A stretch of DNA of 64,000 bases from Methylobacterium frigidaeris (GCF_022179185.1 NZ_BPQJ01000015.1:62001-126000), one strand, 5' to 3'; shown: positions 41,514 to 50,742, numbered from the stretch's first letter. Made by a program: numbers and translations. Notes: a model not told the origin generated them from the letters alone.

Positions 41514-43577
41514 TCACTCCGCCGCCGCCGGCATCGCCCGCGGATCCGCCTCGACGGCGGTCCAGCGGTCGGTGCGGTAGGCCTTGAGGCAGGCCCGGAC
41601 GCCGAAGGCGATGATCGCCACCACGACGCCGACGAAGACGAGCGCCAGCACCGCGTCGATGCGGTCGTTGAAGATGATCTGGCGCATCTGGTCGGCGCTC
41701 TTGGCCGGGGCCAGCACCTTGCCCTCGGCGAGCGCGGTCGCGTAGCGGTCGGCATGCGCCAGGAAGCCCACCCGCGGATCGGCGGAGAAGACCTTCTGGA
41801 GGCCGGCGGTCAGGGTGCAGGCGACCAGCCAGAGCGTCGGCACGATGGTGACGAGGGCGTATCGCTCCCGCTTCATCTTGAAGATGACCACGGTGCAGAG
41901 GGTCAGGGCGATCGCCGCCAGCATCTGGTTCGAGATGCCGAAGAGCGGCCACAGGGTGTTCACGCCGCCGAGGGGATCGGTGACGCCCTGGTAGAGGAAG
42001 AAGCCCCAGGCCGCGACGCAGAGGCCCGTCGCCACGATGCTCGGGCCCCAGGACGCCGTGTCCTTGAAGGCCGGCACCGCGACGCCGATCAGGTCCTGGA
42101 GCATGAAGCGCCCGGCCCGCGTCCCGGCATCGACGGCGGTGAGGATGAACAGGGCCTCGAACAGGATGGCGAAGTGGTACCAGAACGCCATCATCGTCTT
42201 GCCGCCGATGACGCTCGAGATGATGTGGGCCATGCCCACCGCCAGGGTCGGCGCGCCGCCGGCCCGCGAGATCACCGTGTGCTCGCCGACATCGGCCGCG
42301 GTCTGCTTGATGGTGTCGGCGGTGATCGGGAAGCCCATGGCGGTGACCGCCGCGGACGCGCTCTCCGGCGTGGTGCCGACCACAGCGGCCGGCGAGTTCA
42401 TGGTGAAGTACACGCCCGGATCGATGACGCTGGCGGCGACGAGCGCCATCACGGCGACGAACGATTCCATCAGCATGCCGCCATAGCCGATGAAGCGGGC
42501 ATTGACCTCGTTGTCGATCAGCTTCGGGGTGGTGCCCGAGGAGATCAGGCTGTGAAAGCCCGACACCGCGCCGCAGGCGATGGTGATGAACAGGAACGGG
42601 AACAGCGAGCCCGACCAGACCGGTCCCGTGCCGTCGACGAACTTCGTCACCGCCGGCATCTGGAGATGGGGCGCCAGCACCAGGATGCCGAGCGCCAGGC
42701 CCACGATGGTGCCGATCTTGAGGAAGGTCGAGAGATAGTCGCGCGGCGCCAGCAGCAGCCAGACCGGCAGGATCGAGGCGACGAAGCCGTAGCCGATCAG
42801 CATCCAGCACAGCTGCGTGCCCGTGAAGGTGAACATCGCCGCGAGGGCGGGATCCTCGGCGACGGTCTGGCCGAAGATGATCGCCGCCATCAGCAGCACG
42901 AAGCCGAGGATCGAGACCTCGCCGATGCGGCCCGGGCGGATCCAGCGCGAGTAGACGCCCATCAGCAGCGCGATCGGGATCGTCGCCATCACCGTGAAGG
43001 TGCCCCATGGGCTCTCGGCCAGCGCCTTGACGACGATGAGCGCCAGCACCGCCAGGATGATGACCATGATCAGGAAGGCGCCGAACAGCGCGACGATTCC
43101 GGGAATCGTGCCGAGCTCGGCGCGGATCAGCTCGCCGAGCGAGCGGCCGTCACGGCGCATCGAGACGAACAGCACCATGAAGTCCTGCACGGCGCCGGCC
43201 AGCACCACACCGGCGAGGATCCACAGCAGACCCGGCAGGTAGCCCATCTGGGCGGCGAGCACCGGGCCGACCAGTGGGCCGGCGCCCGCGATCGCCGCGA
43301 AGTGGTGGCCGAACAGCACGTACTTGTCTGTCGGGACGTAATCGAGCCCGTCATTGTGACGGACCGCCGGGGTCTCGCGGGTCGGATCGAGCCGCATGAT
43401 GCGGTCGGCGATGTAGAGCGAGTAGTAGCGGTAGGCGATGAGGTAGACCGAGACCGCCGCGACGACGATCCAGAGGGCGTTGATGGTCTCGCCGCGCTGC
43501 GTCGCCACCACGGCGAGGGCGGCGGCTCCGAGCGCGCCCACGAGGGCCCAGGGGCCGTGCTTCCGGACGGCTGTCAT
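41514..43577 (-). CDS. cstA: Carbon starvation / pyruvate transporter CstA
   Basis: The 687-residue membrane protein has about 16 helices and family sequences GHHFAAIAGAGPLVGPVLAA, GLLWILAGVVLAGAVQDFM, DGRSLGELIRAELG, ACGAVSGFHSLISSGTTPK and GGVNTLWPLFGISNQMLA. CstA homologues import pyruvate (and in some species peptides) during nutrient limitation. Two ATGs are nine bases apart: ATG 43586 follows GGGAGG without spacing, while ATG 43577 has nine bases of spacing, so 43577 is chosen. It is translated ahead of ybdD. Confidence 0.95.
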   Translation of the reverse strand: MTAVRKHGPWALVGALGAAALAVVATQRGETINALWIVVAAVSVYLIAYRYYSLYIADRIMRLDPTRETPAVRHNDGLDYVPTDKYVLFGHHFAAIAGAGPLVGPVLAAQMGYLPGLLWILAGVVLAGAVQDFMVLFVSMRRDGRSLGELIRAELGTIPGIVALFGAFLIMVIILAVLALIVVKALAESPWGTFTVMATIPIALLMGVYSRWIRPGRIGEVSILGFVLLMAAIIFGQTVAEDPALAAMFTFTGTQLCWMLIGYGFVASILPVWLLLAPRDYLSTFLKIGTIVGLALGILVLAPHLQMPAVTKFVDGTGPVWSGSLFPFLFITIACGAVSGFHSLISSGTTPKLIDNEVNARFIGYGGMLMESFVAVMALVAASVIDPGVYFTMNSPAAVVGTTPESASAAVTAMGFPITADTIKQTAADVGEHTVISRAGGAPTLAVGMAHIISSVIGGKTMMAFWYHFAILFEALFILTAVDAGTRAGRFMLQDLIGVAVPAFKDTASWGPSIVATGLCVAAWGFFLYQGVTDPLGGVNTLWPLFGISNQMLAAIALTLCTVVIFKMKRERYALVTIVPTLWLVACTLTAGLQKVFSADPRVGFLAHADRYATALAEGKVLAPAKSADQMRQIIFNDRIDAVLALVFVGVVVAIIAFGVRACLKAYRTDRWTAVEADPRAMPAAAE

Positions 43578-43990
43578 GAAGGTCATCCTCCCGGCTTCGC
43601 CGCCGGGCAGGACAGGCTTCGGCGGCTTCCTTCGACTTTCGGGTAAAGGAAACGTCGAGGGCTGCCAATGCGGCGGCCGGTCGGGGGTGTCGGGGGAGGA
43701 TTAGACTTTCGTCGTAGGGATGGATGAGCGGCGGTTCAGATCCGTGGTGGAAAGATCTGATGCGCTCCGTCGTCGTTCCGGGGCCACGCAGCAGAGCCCG
43801 GACTGCCGCAGGCAGGCCCGGAAGCGCTGCAGTGCCAGGAAGAGGCGAGTATCGTTCCGCCTCGTTAGTTGCCACCTGAGTGTCCTGATCCAGGGCTCTC
43901 GACTGCGGCGAGCCCCGTAATGACGTGGTGGACTGGATGCCGTACAGATCTAGCTCTGACGATATCTGCGAGATCTTGTTTGGAAGCCGA
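43578..43990. other. Spacer between cstA and the LuxR regulator
   Basis: About 410 bases without a supported gene. It must contain the cstA promoter and the 3' end of the response regulator transcript. GGGGGTGTCGGGGGAGGATTAG (43685 onward, read on the given strand) is a local purine-rich stretch. I see no strong repeat, hairpin or short open frame with protein-like composition. Confidence 0.4.
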
Positions 43991-44656
43991 TCAGCTCGAC
44001 GGCAATCCTGCCAGGATATGATCGTAATCCAGGTTCGCCGTCTCGATCACGATCTGGGTCCGGCTGATGACCCCGAGCTTGCGCAGGATCTCCGAGACGT
44101 GGGCCTTGACGGTGGAATCGCCGACGCCGAGTTCGTGGGCGATCTGCTTGTTGAGCTTGCCCTGGCGGATCATCAGCAGCACCCGCACCTGCTGCGGGGT
44201 CAGCTCTGCGATGCGCTCGGCGATCGGCGCCTTGCCGGGCTTGCGGCCGGGAGCCTCGGCGGGGCCCGAGAGGCCTTCGGGCACGAACACCGCCCCGTTG
44301 AGCACGTCGGTGATGGCGCGGATCAGCACCGGCTTGCCGGCGGCCTTGGGCACGAAGCCGGCGGCGCCGTGGGCGAGCGCCTCGCGCACGATGCGCGGAT
44401 CGTCGAGGCCCGACACGACCAGGACCGGGATGCGCGGGAAGCGGGTGCGGATGGCGATCAGCCCGTCGAAGCCGTTGACGCCCTGCATGGTGAGGTCGAG
44501 GAGCGTCAGGTCGATCGAGCGGCCGCGGGACAGGGCCGCGCAGGCGCTCTCGATGCCGTCCGCCTCCTCGACCTCGGCGGCCGGGAAGGCGAGGCGGACC
44601 GCGCTGCTCAGGGCATCGCGGAACAGCGGGTGATCGTCGACGATGATCAGGTGCAT
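43991..44656 (-). CDS. LuxR-family response regulator
   Basis: The 221-residue protein starts at ATG 44656. The receiver domain shows the acidic pair in LIIVDDHPLFRDAL, the phosphoacceptor Asp54 in LTLLDLTMQGVNGFDG, and the Lys in GFVPKAAGKPV. A NarL/LuxR helix-turn-helix follows at about residues 150-210: LTPQQVRVLLMIRQGKLNKQ and VGDSTVKAHVSEILRKLGV. It is of the FixJ/NarL kind, related in size and layout to the AgmR/ExaE/ErbR regulators of alcohol oxidation. It is divergent from a FIST sensor and hybrid histidine kinase, which may be its signal source. No kinase gene is adjacent on its own strand. Confidence 0.93.
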   Translation of the reverse strand: MHLIIVDDHPLFRDALSSAVRLAFPAAEVEEADGIESACAALSRGRSIDLTLLDLTMQGVNGFDGLIAIRTRFPRIPVLVVSGLDDPRIVREALAHGAAGFVPKAAGKPVLIRAITDVLNGAVFVPEGLSGPAEAPGRKPGKAPIAERIAELTPQQVRVLLMIRQGKLNKQIAHELGVGDSTVKAHVSEILRKLGVISRTQIVIETANLDYDHILAGLPSS

Positions 44657-45306
44657 GTCCGACCCCTCCGCGACGGGCGTCGGCGCTCCGTCCGGCCGTG
44701 GAAGAGACACCCCAGGGGCCGGACTGGTCAATCCCACCATTGCAGCGGATCATCCTCTCGCAGGCGCATGGCCTGGCGGCACGCGCTCTCGCAGGTCGAG
44801 CACAGCAACGCCGCCGCACCCATAAGTCGAAGAAAAAGTTACCACGCGGCCACCGCAGCAGCCACCATGCTTTGGTACGGATCCTTCTTTGGGGCGGACC
44901 CTCGGCTTTGGTATGGATCCGCGGCGGCCACCCTGCTCCCTGCACATTGGTCCAATGGTGGGCGGCGGCCACCCGGTCCTATCGTCGTGCGACCTCGGCG
45001 GCCGAAGGACCTCCTCACCGCGGAGCGGGTGGGAGCGGAGCGTGGCATCTGGCGGCGGCGTCGCGTGGGGCGGCGTGGTCGCTGATCGCGGGGGCGATCG
45101 CCCGACCGCTCCCCAGCGCAGGCGTGGCCGCCGCACCGGCCGCGCCTGCGCACCTAATAACGATCGTCCTCCGTTTCCCCGTCGAGGCTGATGCCAGCGG
45201 CCGCAATTGCCAGCTGCATCCCGTCGCAGCATAATGCGGGCAATGCCGCCATGGAGCCGGCGATAGGGGGAGGGACCGCGTGGCGCGGTGTATTTCTGCG
45301 CGAGCC
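44657..45306. other. 650-base divergent spacer with direct repeats between LuxR regulator and FIST gene
   Basis: No supported gene. A 15-mer occurs twice with one mismatch: CTTTGGTACGGATCC (44870-44884) and CTTTGGTATGGATCC (44906-44920), 36 bases apart. GCGGCGGCCACCC also occurs twice (44921-44933 and 44962-44974), and a palindrome CATTGGTCCAATG lies at 44945-44957. The repeats are helically phased or nearly so, as expected for regulator-binding sites. Confidence 0.5.
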
Positions 45307-46470
45307 ATGTCGGGTGAGGACACGCGCACACGCTCGCATCGCTGCGGGATCCAGACCGCCTGGACCGAGGCGGCCGGGGCCGAGGCCGCCGCGGCGGCGC
45401 TCGCCGCTTCCCTCGATACTGCCCGCATCGCCCACCTCGTCATCTTCTTCTCGCCGGCCTACGGGGTCGAGGCGCTGAACGCCGCGCTCGCCGGCGCCTT
45501 CCCGGGCGTGCGGATCGCCGGCTGCACCTCGTCGGGCGAGATCAGCCCGATGGCCGGGCTCGACCGCGGCCTCGTGGCGATCGCCTTCCCACACGAAGGG
45601 TTCCGCATCGCCTCGACGGTGCTGGAGGCGGTCGACCACCTCGACGCCGAGCGGGCCGCGGCCTCGATCCGTTCGCTTCGCTGCGCCCACGAGCGGATCT
45701 CCCGCGGCGGGCAGCGTTTCGCCATCTCGCTGATCGACGGCCTCGCCAATGCCGAGGAGACGGTGATCGCCGCGATCAACTACGGGCTCGACGGGGTGCC
45801 CCTCGTCGGCGGCTCGGCCGGGGACGAGCTGACCTTCTCCGAGACCGCCCTCATCCATGACGGACGGGTGCACCGGCGGGCCGCGATCCTGCTGCTGATC
45901 GAGTCCGACTTCCCCGTCGAGATCTTCAAGAACGACAATTTCGAGCCGACCGGCGTCAAGTTCGTTGTCACCGAGACCGACCACGAGCAGCGGACCGTGC
46001 GCGAGCTCAACGCCGAGCCGGCGGCGGTCGAATACGCCAACGCGCTCGGGCTCGATCCCGACGCGCTCACCCCCACGAGCTTCGCGGCGCACCCGCTCGT
46101 CGTGCGGGTCGGCGGCGACTATTTCTGCCGCTCGATCCGCCACCTCAACCCCGACCAGTCGCTGAGCTTCCACTGTGCCATCGAGAGCGGCGTGGTGCTG
46201 ACGCTGGCGCGCCAGAAGGACCTGGTCGAGGCGGCCCGGGAGGAACTGGCCCGGCTCGACGCGCGCCTCGGCGGCGTCGACCTGGTGATCGGCTTCGAAT
46301 GCGTGCTGCGCCGCCTCGACGCCGAGATCCACCAGGCTCGTCACAGCATCGCCGAGCTCTACCGGCACTACAACGTCGTCGGCTTCGAGACCTATGGCGA
46401 GCAGTACCGCTCGATGCACCTGAACCAGACCTTCACGGGCATCGCCATCGGGCGGCCCGCCGGTCCGTGA
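45307..46470 (+). CDS. FIST-domain sensor protein (NosP-like)
   Basis: The 387-residue soluble protein has an N-terminal FIST domain (about residues 35-230: FFSPAYGVEALNAALAGAFP, RIAGCTSSGEISPMAGL, GLDGVPLVGGSAGDELTFS) and a C-terminal FIST_C domain (NALGLDPDALTPTSFAAHPL, SIRHLNPDQSLSFHCAIESG through VVGFETYGEQYRSMHLNQTF). FIST proteins include NosP, haem-binding nitric oxide sensors that control partner kinases. ATG 45307 is chosen over GTG 45280. Its stop overlaps the GTG start of the hybrid kinase by four bases (GTGA), so both are coexpressed and probably interact. The ligand has not been seen and haem binding is an inference. Confidence 0.88.
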   Translation: MSGEDTRTRSHRCGIQTAWTEAAGAEAAAAALAASLDTARIAHLVIFFSPAYGVEALNAALAGAFPGVRIAGCTSSGEISPMAGLDRGLVAIAFPHEGFRIASTVLEAVDHLDAERAAASIRSLRCAHERISRGGQRFAISLIDGLANAEETVIAAINYGLDGVPLVGGSAGDELTFSETALIHDGRVHRRAAILLLIESDFPVEIFKNDNFEPTGVKFVVTETDHEQRTVRELNAEPAAVEYANALGLDPDALTPTSFAAHPLVVRVGGDYFCRSIRHLNPDQSLSFHCAIESGVVLTLARQKDLVEAAREELARLDARLGGVDLVIGFECVLRRLDAEIHQARHSIAELYRHYNVVGFETYGEQYRSMHLNQTFTGIAIGRPAGP

Positions 46471-47819
46471 CCGGGGACGAGCCGAGGGCCGGCGACGACG
46501 TCGCGGCTCTCCACCGCCGTATCGCCAAGCTGGAGCGCATCAACGCCGCCCTGATGTCCCAGGTCGAGCGCACGATGGACCAGCGCGGCAGCGCCTACTC
46601 GCTGTTCCAGACCGCCATCACCCTCGAGGGCCAAGTGCGCTCCCGCACCGAGGAACTGACGGCGCTGATGCGCAGCCTGGAGCGTTCGAACCAGGACCTC
46701 ACCGCGGCCAAGGAGGAGGCCGAGCGGGCCAACCGCTCGAAGACCCGCTTTCTCGCCGCCGCGAGCCACGACCTGCTCCAGCCCCTCAACGCGGCGCGGC
46801 TGTCGCTCTCGGCGCTCGCCGACATGCGGGTCGGACCGGAGGCGCGGAGCATCGTCGGCCAGGTCGAGCGGGGCTTGCAGACGATCGAGGACCTGATCAA
46901 GACTCTGCTGGATATCTCGAAGCTCGATGCCGGGCTGATCCAGCCGGTGGTGCGGCCGGTGCTCGTCGGCGACGTGCTGGAGAGCATCGAGGCGAGCTTC
47001 GGGCCGCTCGCGGCGCGCAAGGGCCTGCGCCTGTCGGTGCGCGGCGGGCAGGCCTGGGTGGCGAGCGACCTCGTGCTGCTCCAGCGCATCCTGCAGAACC
47101 TGGTCTCGAACGCGATCCGCTACACCGCCGCCGGCGGCGTGCTGGTCGCGGCGCGCAAGCGCGGGCCCGAGATCCGCATCGACGTGGTCGATTCCGGGGC
47201 CGGCATCCCGGAGGACGAGCAGGACCTGATCTTCGAGGAGTTCCATCGCGGCGGGCGCGAGAGCGTCGACGGCGAGATCGCGCTCGGCCTCGGCCTGTCG
47301 ATCGTGCGCCGCTCGGCCCAGGCCCTGGGGCACCCCTTGAGCCTTGAATCCCGGGTCGGCCACGGCTCGCGCTTCAGCCTGCACCTCCCGCCCTGCGCCC
47401 CCGAGCCGCCCCGGCCCGCCCCCTCGCTGGTGCCGCCGACGAGCCTCACCGGCGCCCGCATCGCCCTCATCGAGAACGACAAGGCGGCGCTGGAGGCCCT
47501 GGCGCGGCTCTTCCACGGCTGGGACGCCAACGCCTTCGCGGCGCGTGACCACCTGAGCCTGGTGCGGCTCCTCGGCACGACCTGGAGCCCCGACGTCGTC
47601 GTCGCCGACTTCCACCTCGACGGCGGTGCCTGCGGCCTCGACACCGTGGCCTGGCTGCGCTCCGTCCACGGCCACGACATCCCGGCGGTCATCACCACCG
47701 CCGACCACTCCTCCGAGGTCGAGGCGCGCGTGCGGGCGGCGCGCTGCGAGCTGGTGCACAAGCCGTTGAAGCCCGCCCAGCTGCGGGCGCTGCTCGCCCA
47801 TCTGCTGAGCCGCGGCTGA
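46467..47819 (+). CDS. Hybrid sensor histidine kinase, NahK-like
   Basis: The 450-residue protein, from GTG 46467, has no membrane segment. A coiled-coil N-terminal part (about 10-80) leads to the HisKA domain with the phosphoacceptor His101 in AAASHDLLQPLNAARLSL. An HATPase domain follows: QNLVSNAIRYTAAGGVLVAA, VVDSGAGIPEDEQDLIFEEF, and LGLGLSIVRRSAQALGHPL. The C-terminal receiver domain has ARIALIENDKAALEAL and the phosphoacceptor in VVVADFHLDGG. The layout (soluble, coiled coil, REC at the end, FIST gene directly upstream) matches NahK/ErcS-type kinases, which transfer phosphate to LuxR or HPt partners. The regulator at 43991 is a candidate partner. Confidence 0.93.
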   Translation: MTGDEPRAGDDVAALHRRIAKLERINAALMSQVERTMDQRGSAYSLFQTAITLEGQVRSRTEELTALMRSLERSNQDLTAAKEEAERANRSKTRFLAAASHDLLQPLNAARLSLSALADMRVGPEARSIVGQVERGLQTIEDLIKTLLDISKLDAGLIQPVVRPVLVGDVLESIEASFGPLAARKGLRLSVRGGQAWVASDLVLLQRILQNLVSNAIRYTAAGGVLVAARKRGPEIRIDVVDSGAGIPEDEQDLIFEEFHRGGRESVDGEIALGLGLSIVRRSAQALGHPLSLESRVGHGSRFSLHLPPCAPEPPRPAPSLVPPTSLTGARIALIENDKAALEALARLFHGWDANAFAARDHLSLVRLLGTTWSPDVVVADFHLDGGACGLDTVAWLRSVHGHDIPAVITTADHSSEVEARVRAARCELVHKPLKPAQLRALLAHLLSRG

Positions 47820-48117
47820 GCCCGCGCGCGGCGACGCCGCGATTGTTTCAAAAGATTTCGCAAGATTTCTGAAGTCGGTCGTCGCGGCAATCCGCGGCGG
47901 TCGGGCTATGATGCGTGCACCGTCCTATGTCGAATGGGCTATATCGATCGTTTCTGCGGTATTTCTCGACCTATTTCCACGTGAGCGGACTAATCAAAAC
48001 GAGAAATAGACGGTTGCGTGCGCGTAACATACTGCACGAATAAGAGATCGATGCCGCCAGGACCAATTCGTTGCCTGCTCATCTGTGGCATCTCTCCAGG
48101 ATGCGGGGAGGTCCAGC

Positions 48118-49290
48118 GTGGCACGGATATTACTGACGGGCGCAACCGGCTTTCTGGGCGGCGCCGTCCTTCACCAAGCGCTGAGCCAGCGCGATGGCAC
48201 CGCGTGGGTCTGCCTCGTGCGCTGCGCCAGCGCCGAGCAGGGCCGGCAGCGGATCGCCGCGCGGCTGTCGCGCTTCACCGACCCGTTCACCGCCCAGCGC
48301 CTCGCCCGCGCGGTCGAGGTGGTGCCGGGCGACTTCACCCGCGCCGATCTCGACGCCGATCCGCGGCTCGATTCGGTCACCCACGTGCTGCATCTCGCCG
48401 CCGACACCTCGTGGTGGGGCGAGGAGCGGGTCAGCCGCACCAACCACGACGGCACGCTGGCGCTGGCCCGCCGCGCCCGGACCATGCCGCGCCTTGTCCG
48501 CTTCCTGCACGTCAGCACGGCCATGATCTGCGGCGCCGAGGCGCCGTCCCTCGTCGAGGAGGCGGCCTATCCCTCGCCCCAGGCGCGCCACCTCGTCGCC
48601 TACACGGTCTCGAAGGCGGCCGCCGAGACCTCGCTCGCCGGCAGCTTCGCCGACCTGCCGATCGTGGTGGCCCGCCCCTCGATCGTGGTCGGGCATGCGA
48701 CGCTGGGGGCGGTGCCGAGCTCGAGCATCCTGTGGGTCATCCGCGCCGCCGACCGGCTGCGCCTGGTGCCGTGCAGCCCTTCGAGCGCCGTCGACATCGT
48801 CCCGGTCGACTGGGTCGCCGACAGCCTGCTCGGCCTGCTGCGCAAGCCTCGGCTCGCGCACGATCTCTACCACGTCTCGGCCGGCGAGGGCGCCCGGGCC
48901 CGGTGGGACGACCTGATGCGGGCCTTCGCGGCCGCCGACCCGGAGGGCGGGCCGCGCGACGACTTCGCCCGCTTCGACCTCACCGCCGACCGGGCGCTGC
49001 TGCGCCGACGCTTCGCCGAGACCTTCGGCCTCGACGGCGCCCTGAAGCAGGCGATGCTGCGGGCGGTGCGGGCCTATTACGCCTTCTGCTCCCTCGACCT
49101 GACCTTCTCCAACGCGCGGCTGCTCGCGGAAGGCTTCGCGCCGCCGCCCGCCTTCACCGACTACCTCAAGGTCTGCCTCGAGAACGCGCCAGAGATCGCC
49201 GAGCAGTTCGCCGACGACCTCGAGATGTTCGTGGCACCGGAGCCGGCCAAGGGTCCCGCGCCCACCCTGCCGCTGATGGCGAGCGCATGA
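48118..49290 (+). CDS. Extended SDR, thioester reductase-like (NAD-binding_4)
   Basis: GTG 48118 is chosen because GGGGAGG lies six bases upstream. The 390-residue product begins with the motif ILLTGATGFLGGAVLHQAL and has VTHVLHLAADTSWWGE, FLHVSTAMICGAEAP, the active-site YTVSKAAAETSL (Tyr and Lys present), and VARPSIVVGHATLGAVPSSS. This is the male-sterility or thioester-reductase fold used to reduce acyl thioesters to aldehydes or alcohols. It lacks carrier and adenylation domains. The stop overlaps the ATG of an SMR transporter gene (ATGA), suggesting that they act on one metabolite or stress. The 298-base spacer upstream (47820-48117) is AT-rich, with no other feature. Confidence 0.9.
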   Translation: MARILLTGATGFLGGAVLHQALSQRDGTAWVCLVRCASAEQGRQRIAARLSRFTDPFTAQRLARAVEVVPGDFTRADLDADPRLDSVTHVLHLAADTSWWGEERVSRTNHDGTLALARRARTMPRLVRFLHVSTAMICGAEAPSLVEEAAYPSPQARHLVAYTVSKAAAETSLAGSFADLPIVVARPSIVVGHATLGAVPSSSILWVIRAADRLRLVPCSPSSAVDIVPVDWVADSLLGLLRKPRLAHDLYHVSAGEGARARWDDLMRAFAAADPEGGPRDDFARFDLTADRALLRRRFAETFGLDGALKQAMLRAVRAYYAFCSLDLTFSNARLLAEGFAPPPAFTDYLKVCLENAPEIAEQFADDLEMFVAPEPAKGPAPTLPLMASA

Positions 49291-49613
49291 ACCCGTTCCT
49301 GACCCTCGCAGTGGCGATCGGCGCCGAGATCACCGCGACGCTCGCCCTCAAGGCCGCCGACGGGCTCACCCGCCCGGGACCGACGCTCCTCGTCGCCCTC
49401 GGCTACGGCACCGCCCTGTGGCTGATGTCGACCAGCATGGACATGCTGCCGATCGGGATCGTCTACGCGATCTGGGCTGGAACCGGCATGGTCGGCGCGG
49501 CGCTCGGCGGCGCCCTCCTGTTCGGCGAGCCGGTGACCCCGCTGATGATCCTCGGCATCGGCGTCATCGCGATCGGCGTCGGCATCCTGGCGGCGGCGCA
49601 GGCTCACGCCTGA
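49287..49613 (+). CDS. Small multidrug resistance (SMR) family transporter
   Basis: The 108-residue protein has four membrane helices. The essential glutamate lies in VAIGAEITATLALKAADGL (Glu14), and GIVYAIWAGTGMVGAALGG is the family signature in helix 3. SMR proteins form antiparallel dimers that export cationic compounds or guanidinium in exchange for protons. It overlaps the reductase gene upstream (ATGA) and its last ten bases overlap the convergent TetR gene. The substrate is unknown. Confidence 0.94.
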   Translation: MNPFLTLAVAIGAEITATLALKAADGLTRPGPTLLVALGYGTALWLMSTSMDMLPIGIVYAIWAGTGMVGAALGGALLFGEPVTPLMILGIGVIAIGVGILAAAQAHA

Positions 49614-50188
49614 GGGCGGGTGACGGCGGCGAGCAGCTGCACGGCGCCGTCGATGGCCTCGCGCATCGCCGCCTCGTCCCAGTGCACGCGGGCCAGCACA
49701 TAGCCACCCTCGACGATCGCGATCAGCGCTGCCGCGAACGGGGCGGGCGCGATCCCCGGCACCAAGCTTCCGGCCGCTCGCGCCTCGTCCAGGCTCGCGC
49801 GCAAGCAAGCCTGGATGCGCGCGAGATAGGCCGCGACCGGCTCGCGCAGGGCCGGCTCCTCCATGGCGGCTTCGTTGGCGAGGCGGGCGAGGCGGCAGCC
49901 GCGCAGGGCCTGCCGCTCGCGGGTCAGGTAGGCCCGGATGCGGTCAAGGGGCGGGGCGTCGGACGCGAACAGTGCGTCGATCACCGCGATCTCCTCCTCG
50001 GCCATCTCGGCGAGCGCCGCGGCCGCCACCTCCCGCTTGCCGGGAAAGTGGTGGTAGAGGCTGCCCTGGCCGGCACCGCTCCGCGCCAGCACGTCCCGCG
50101 GGCTCGTCGCTTCGTAGCCGCGCTCCCAGAGCAACGCTTTCGTCGCCGCGACGATCGCCTCGCGCTTCGATGATCCCTGCCGCGCCAC
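49604..50188 (-). CDS. TetR-family transcriptional regulator
   Basis: The 194-residue protein, from GTG 50188, has a TetR HTH at residues 8-55: REAIVAATKALLWERGYEAT, RDVLARSGAGQGSLYHHFPG and KREVAAAALAEM. The C-terminal part is the helical ligand-binding domain of the LmrA/YxaF type, with an ALRGCRLARLANEAAM-like helix. It lies 75 bases downstream of the tautomerase gene on the same strand and converges with the SMR gene. A palindrome upstream of the tautomerase gene (50743-50758) is a candidate operator. Confidence 0.93.
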   Translation of the reverse strand: MARQGSSKREAIVAATKALLWERGYEATSPRDVLARSGAGQGSLYHHFPGKREVAAAALAEMAEEEIAVIDALFASDAPPLDRIRAYLTRERQALRGCRLARLANEAAMEEPALREPVAAYLARIQACLRASLDEARAAGSLVPGIAPAPFAAALIAIVEGGYVLARVHWDEAAMREAIDGAVQLLAAVTRPQA

Positions 50189-50263
50189 GTCGTGTCCCTG
50201 CCCCGGACTGCCTTACGCCGTCGAAGCGCGGTATGCCGTGCCCGGACCTGTCAGGCCAGACCG

Positions 50264-50674
50264 TCAGGCCGCTGGGCCCGCGAGGTGGGGCGGGGCGACG
50301 TCCGCATAGGTGGCGAGGCCGTTGCCGAAGGACCAGTTCTCCCGGGCGATCTCGACCAGGGTGACGAGAACGTCCTCCGGCCGGACCGAGAGGGCTCCCA
50401 GATTCTCGGCGATCGCCGCGAACAGCCTCTTCTTCTGCGCGACGCTGCGCCCGGTCGAGAGATGAACCTGGATCATCACCAGTTCGTCGCTGCGGGCGAT
50501 GCCGAGATAGCCGGGATCGTAGATCACCTCGTCGAACTGGCTCGAGACGACCTGGAACCGGTCGTCGGGCGGGATGCCGATGCTGCCGACGAGGGCGGCA
50601 TGGACGGCGTCGGCGATGGCGCGCCGCTCGCTCGGTGAGCGGTCGCGCTTCAGGGTGATGGTGACGAGGGGCAT
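50264..50674 (-). CDS. Tautomerase-superfamily protein
   Basis: The 136-residue product starts at ATG 50674, giving MPLVTITLKRDRSPSERRAI with the catalytic Pro directly after Met, the mark of the 4-oxalocrotonate tautomerase / MIF superfamily. The middle part DDRFQVVSSQFDEVIYDPGY and QKKRLFAAIAENL repeat the beta-alpha-beta pattern of the fused (double-length) subgroup. The true substrate is unknown; relatives act on keto-enol isomers or haloacrylates. The gene is next to a TetR gene and 122 bases downstream of bluB, with a palindrome between. Confidence 0.87.
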   Translation of the reverse strand: MPLVTITLKRDRSPSERRAIADAVHAALVGSIGIPPDDRFQVVSSQFDEVIYDPGYLGIARSDELVMIQVHLSTGRSVAQKKRLFAAIAENLGALSVRPEDVLVTLVEIARENWSFGNGLATYADVAPPHLAGPAA

Positions 50675-50742
50675 GAGAGGATCTCCTGGAATCCTTCGGC
50701 GGGATCTCCGCGGCTGCGGGAGCAGCCTCGATCCTTCTATTG

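Noticed and set aside
41754..43646. Long forward frame opposite cstA
   Set aside because: It is His/Arg/Asp-rich and motif-free, typical of the antisense of a GC-rich membrane protein gene.
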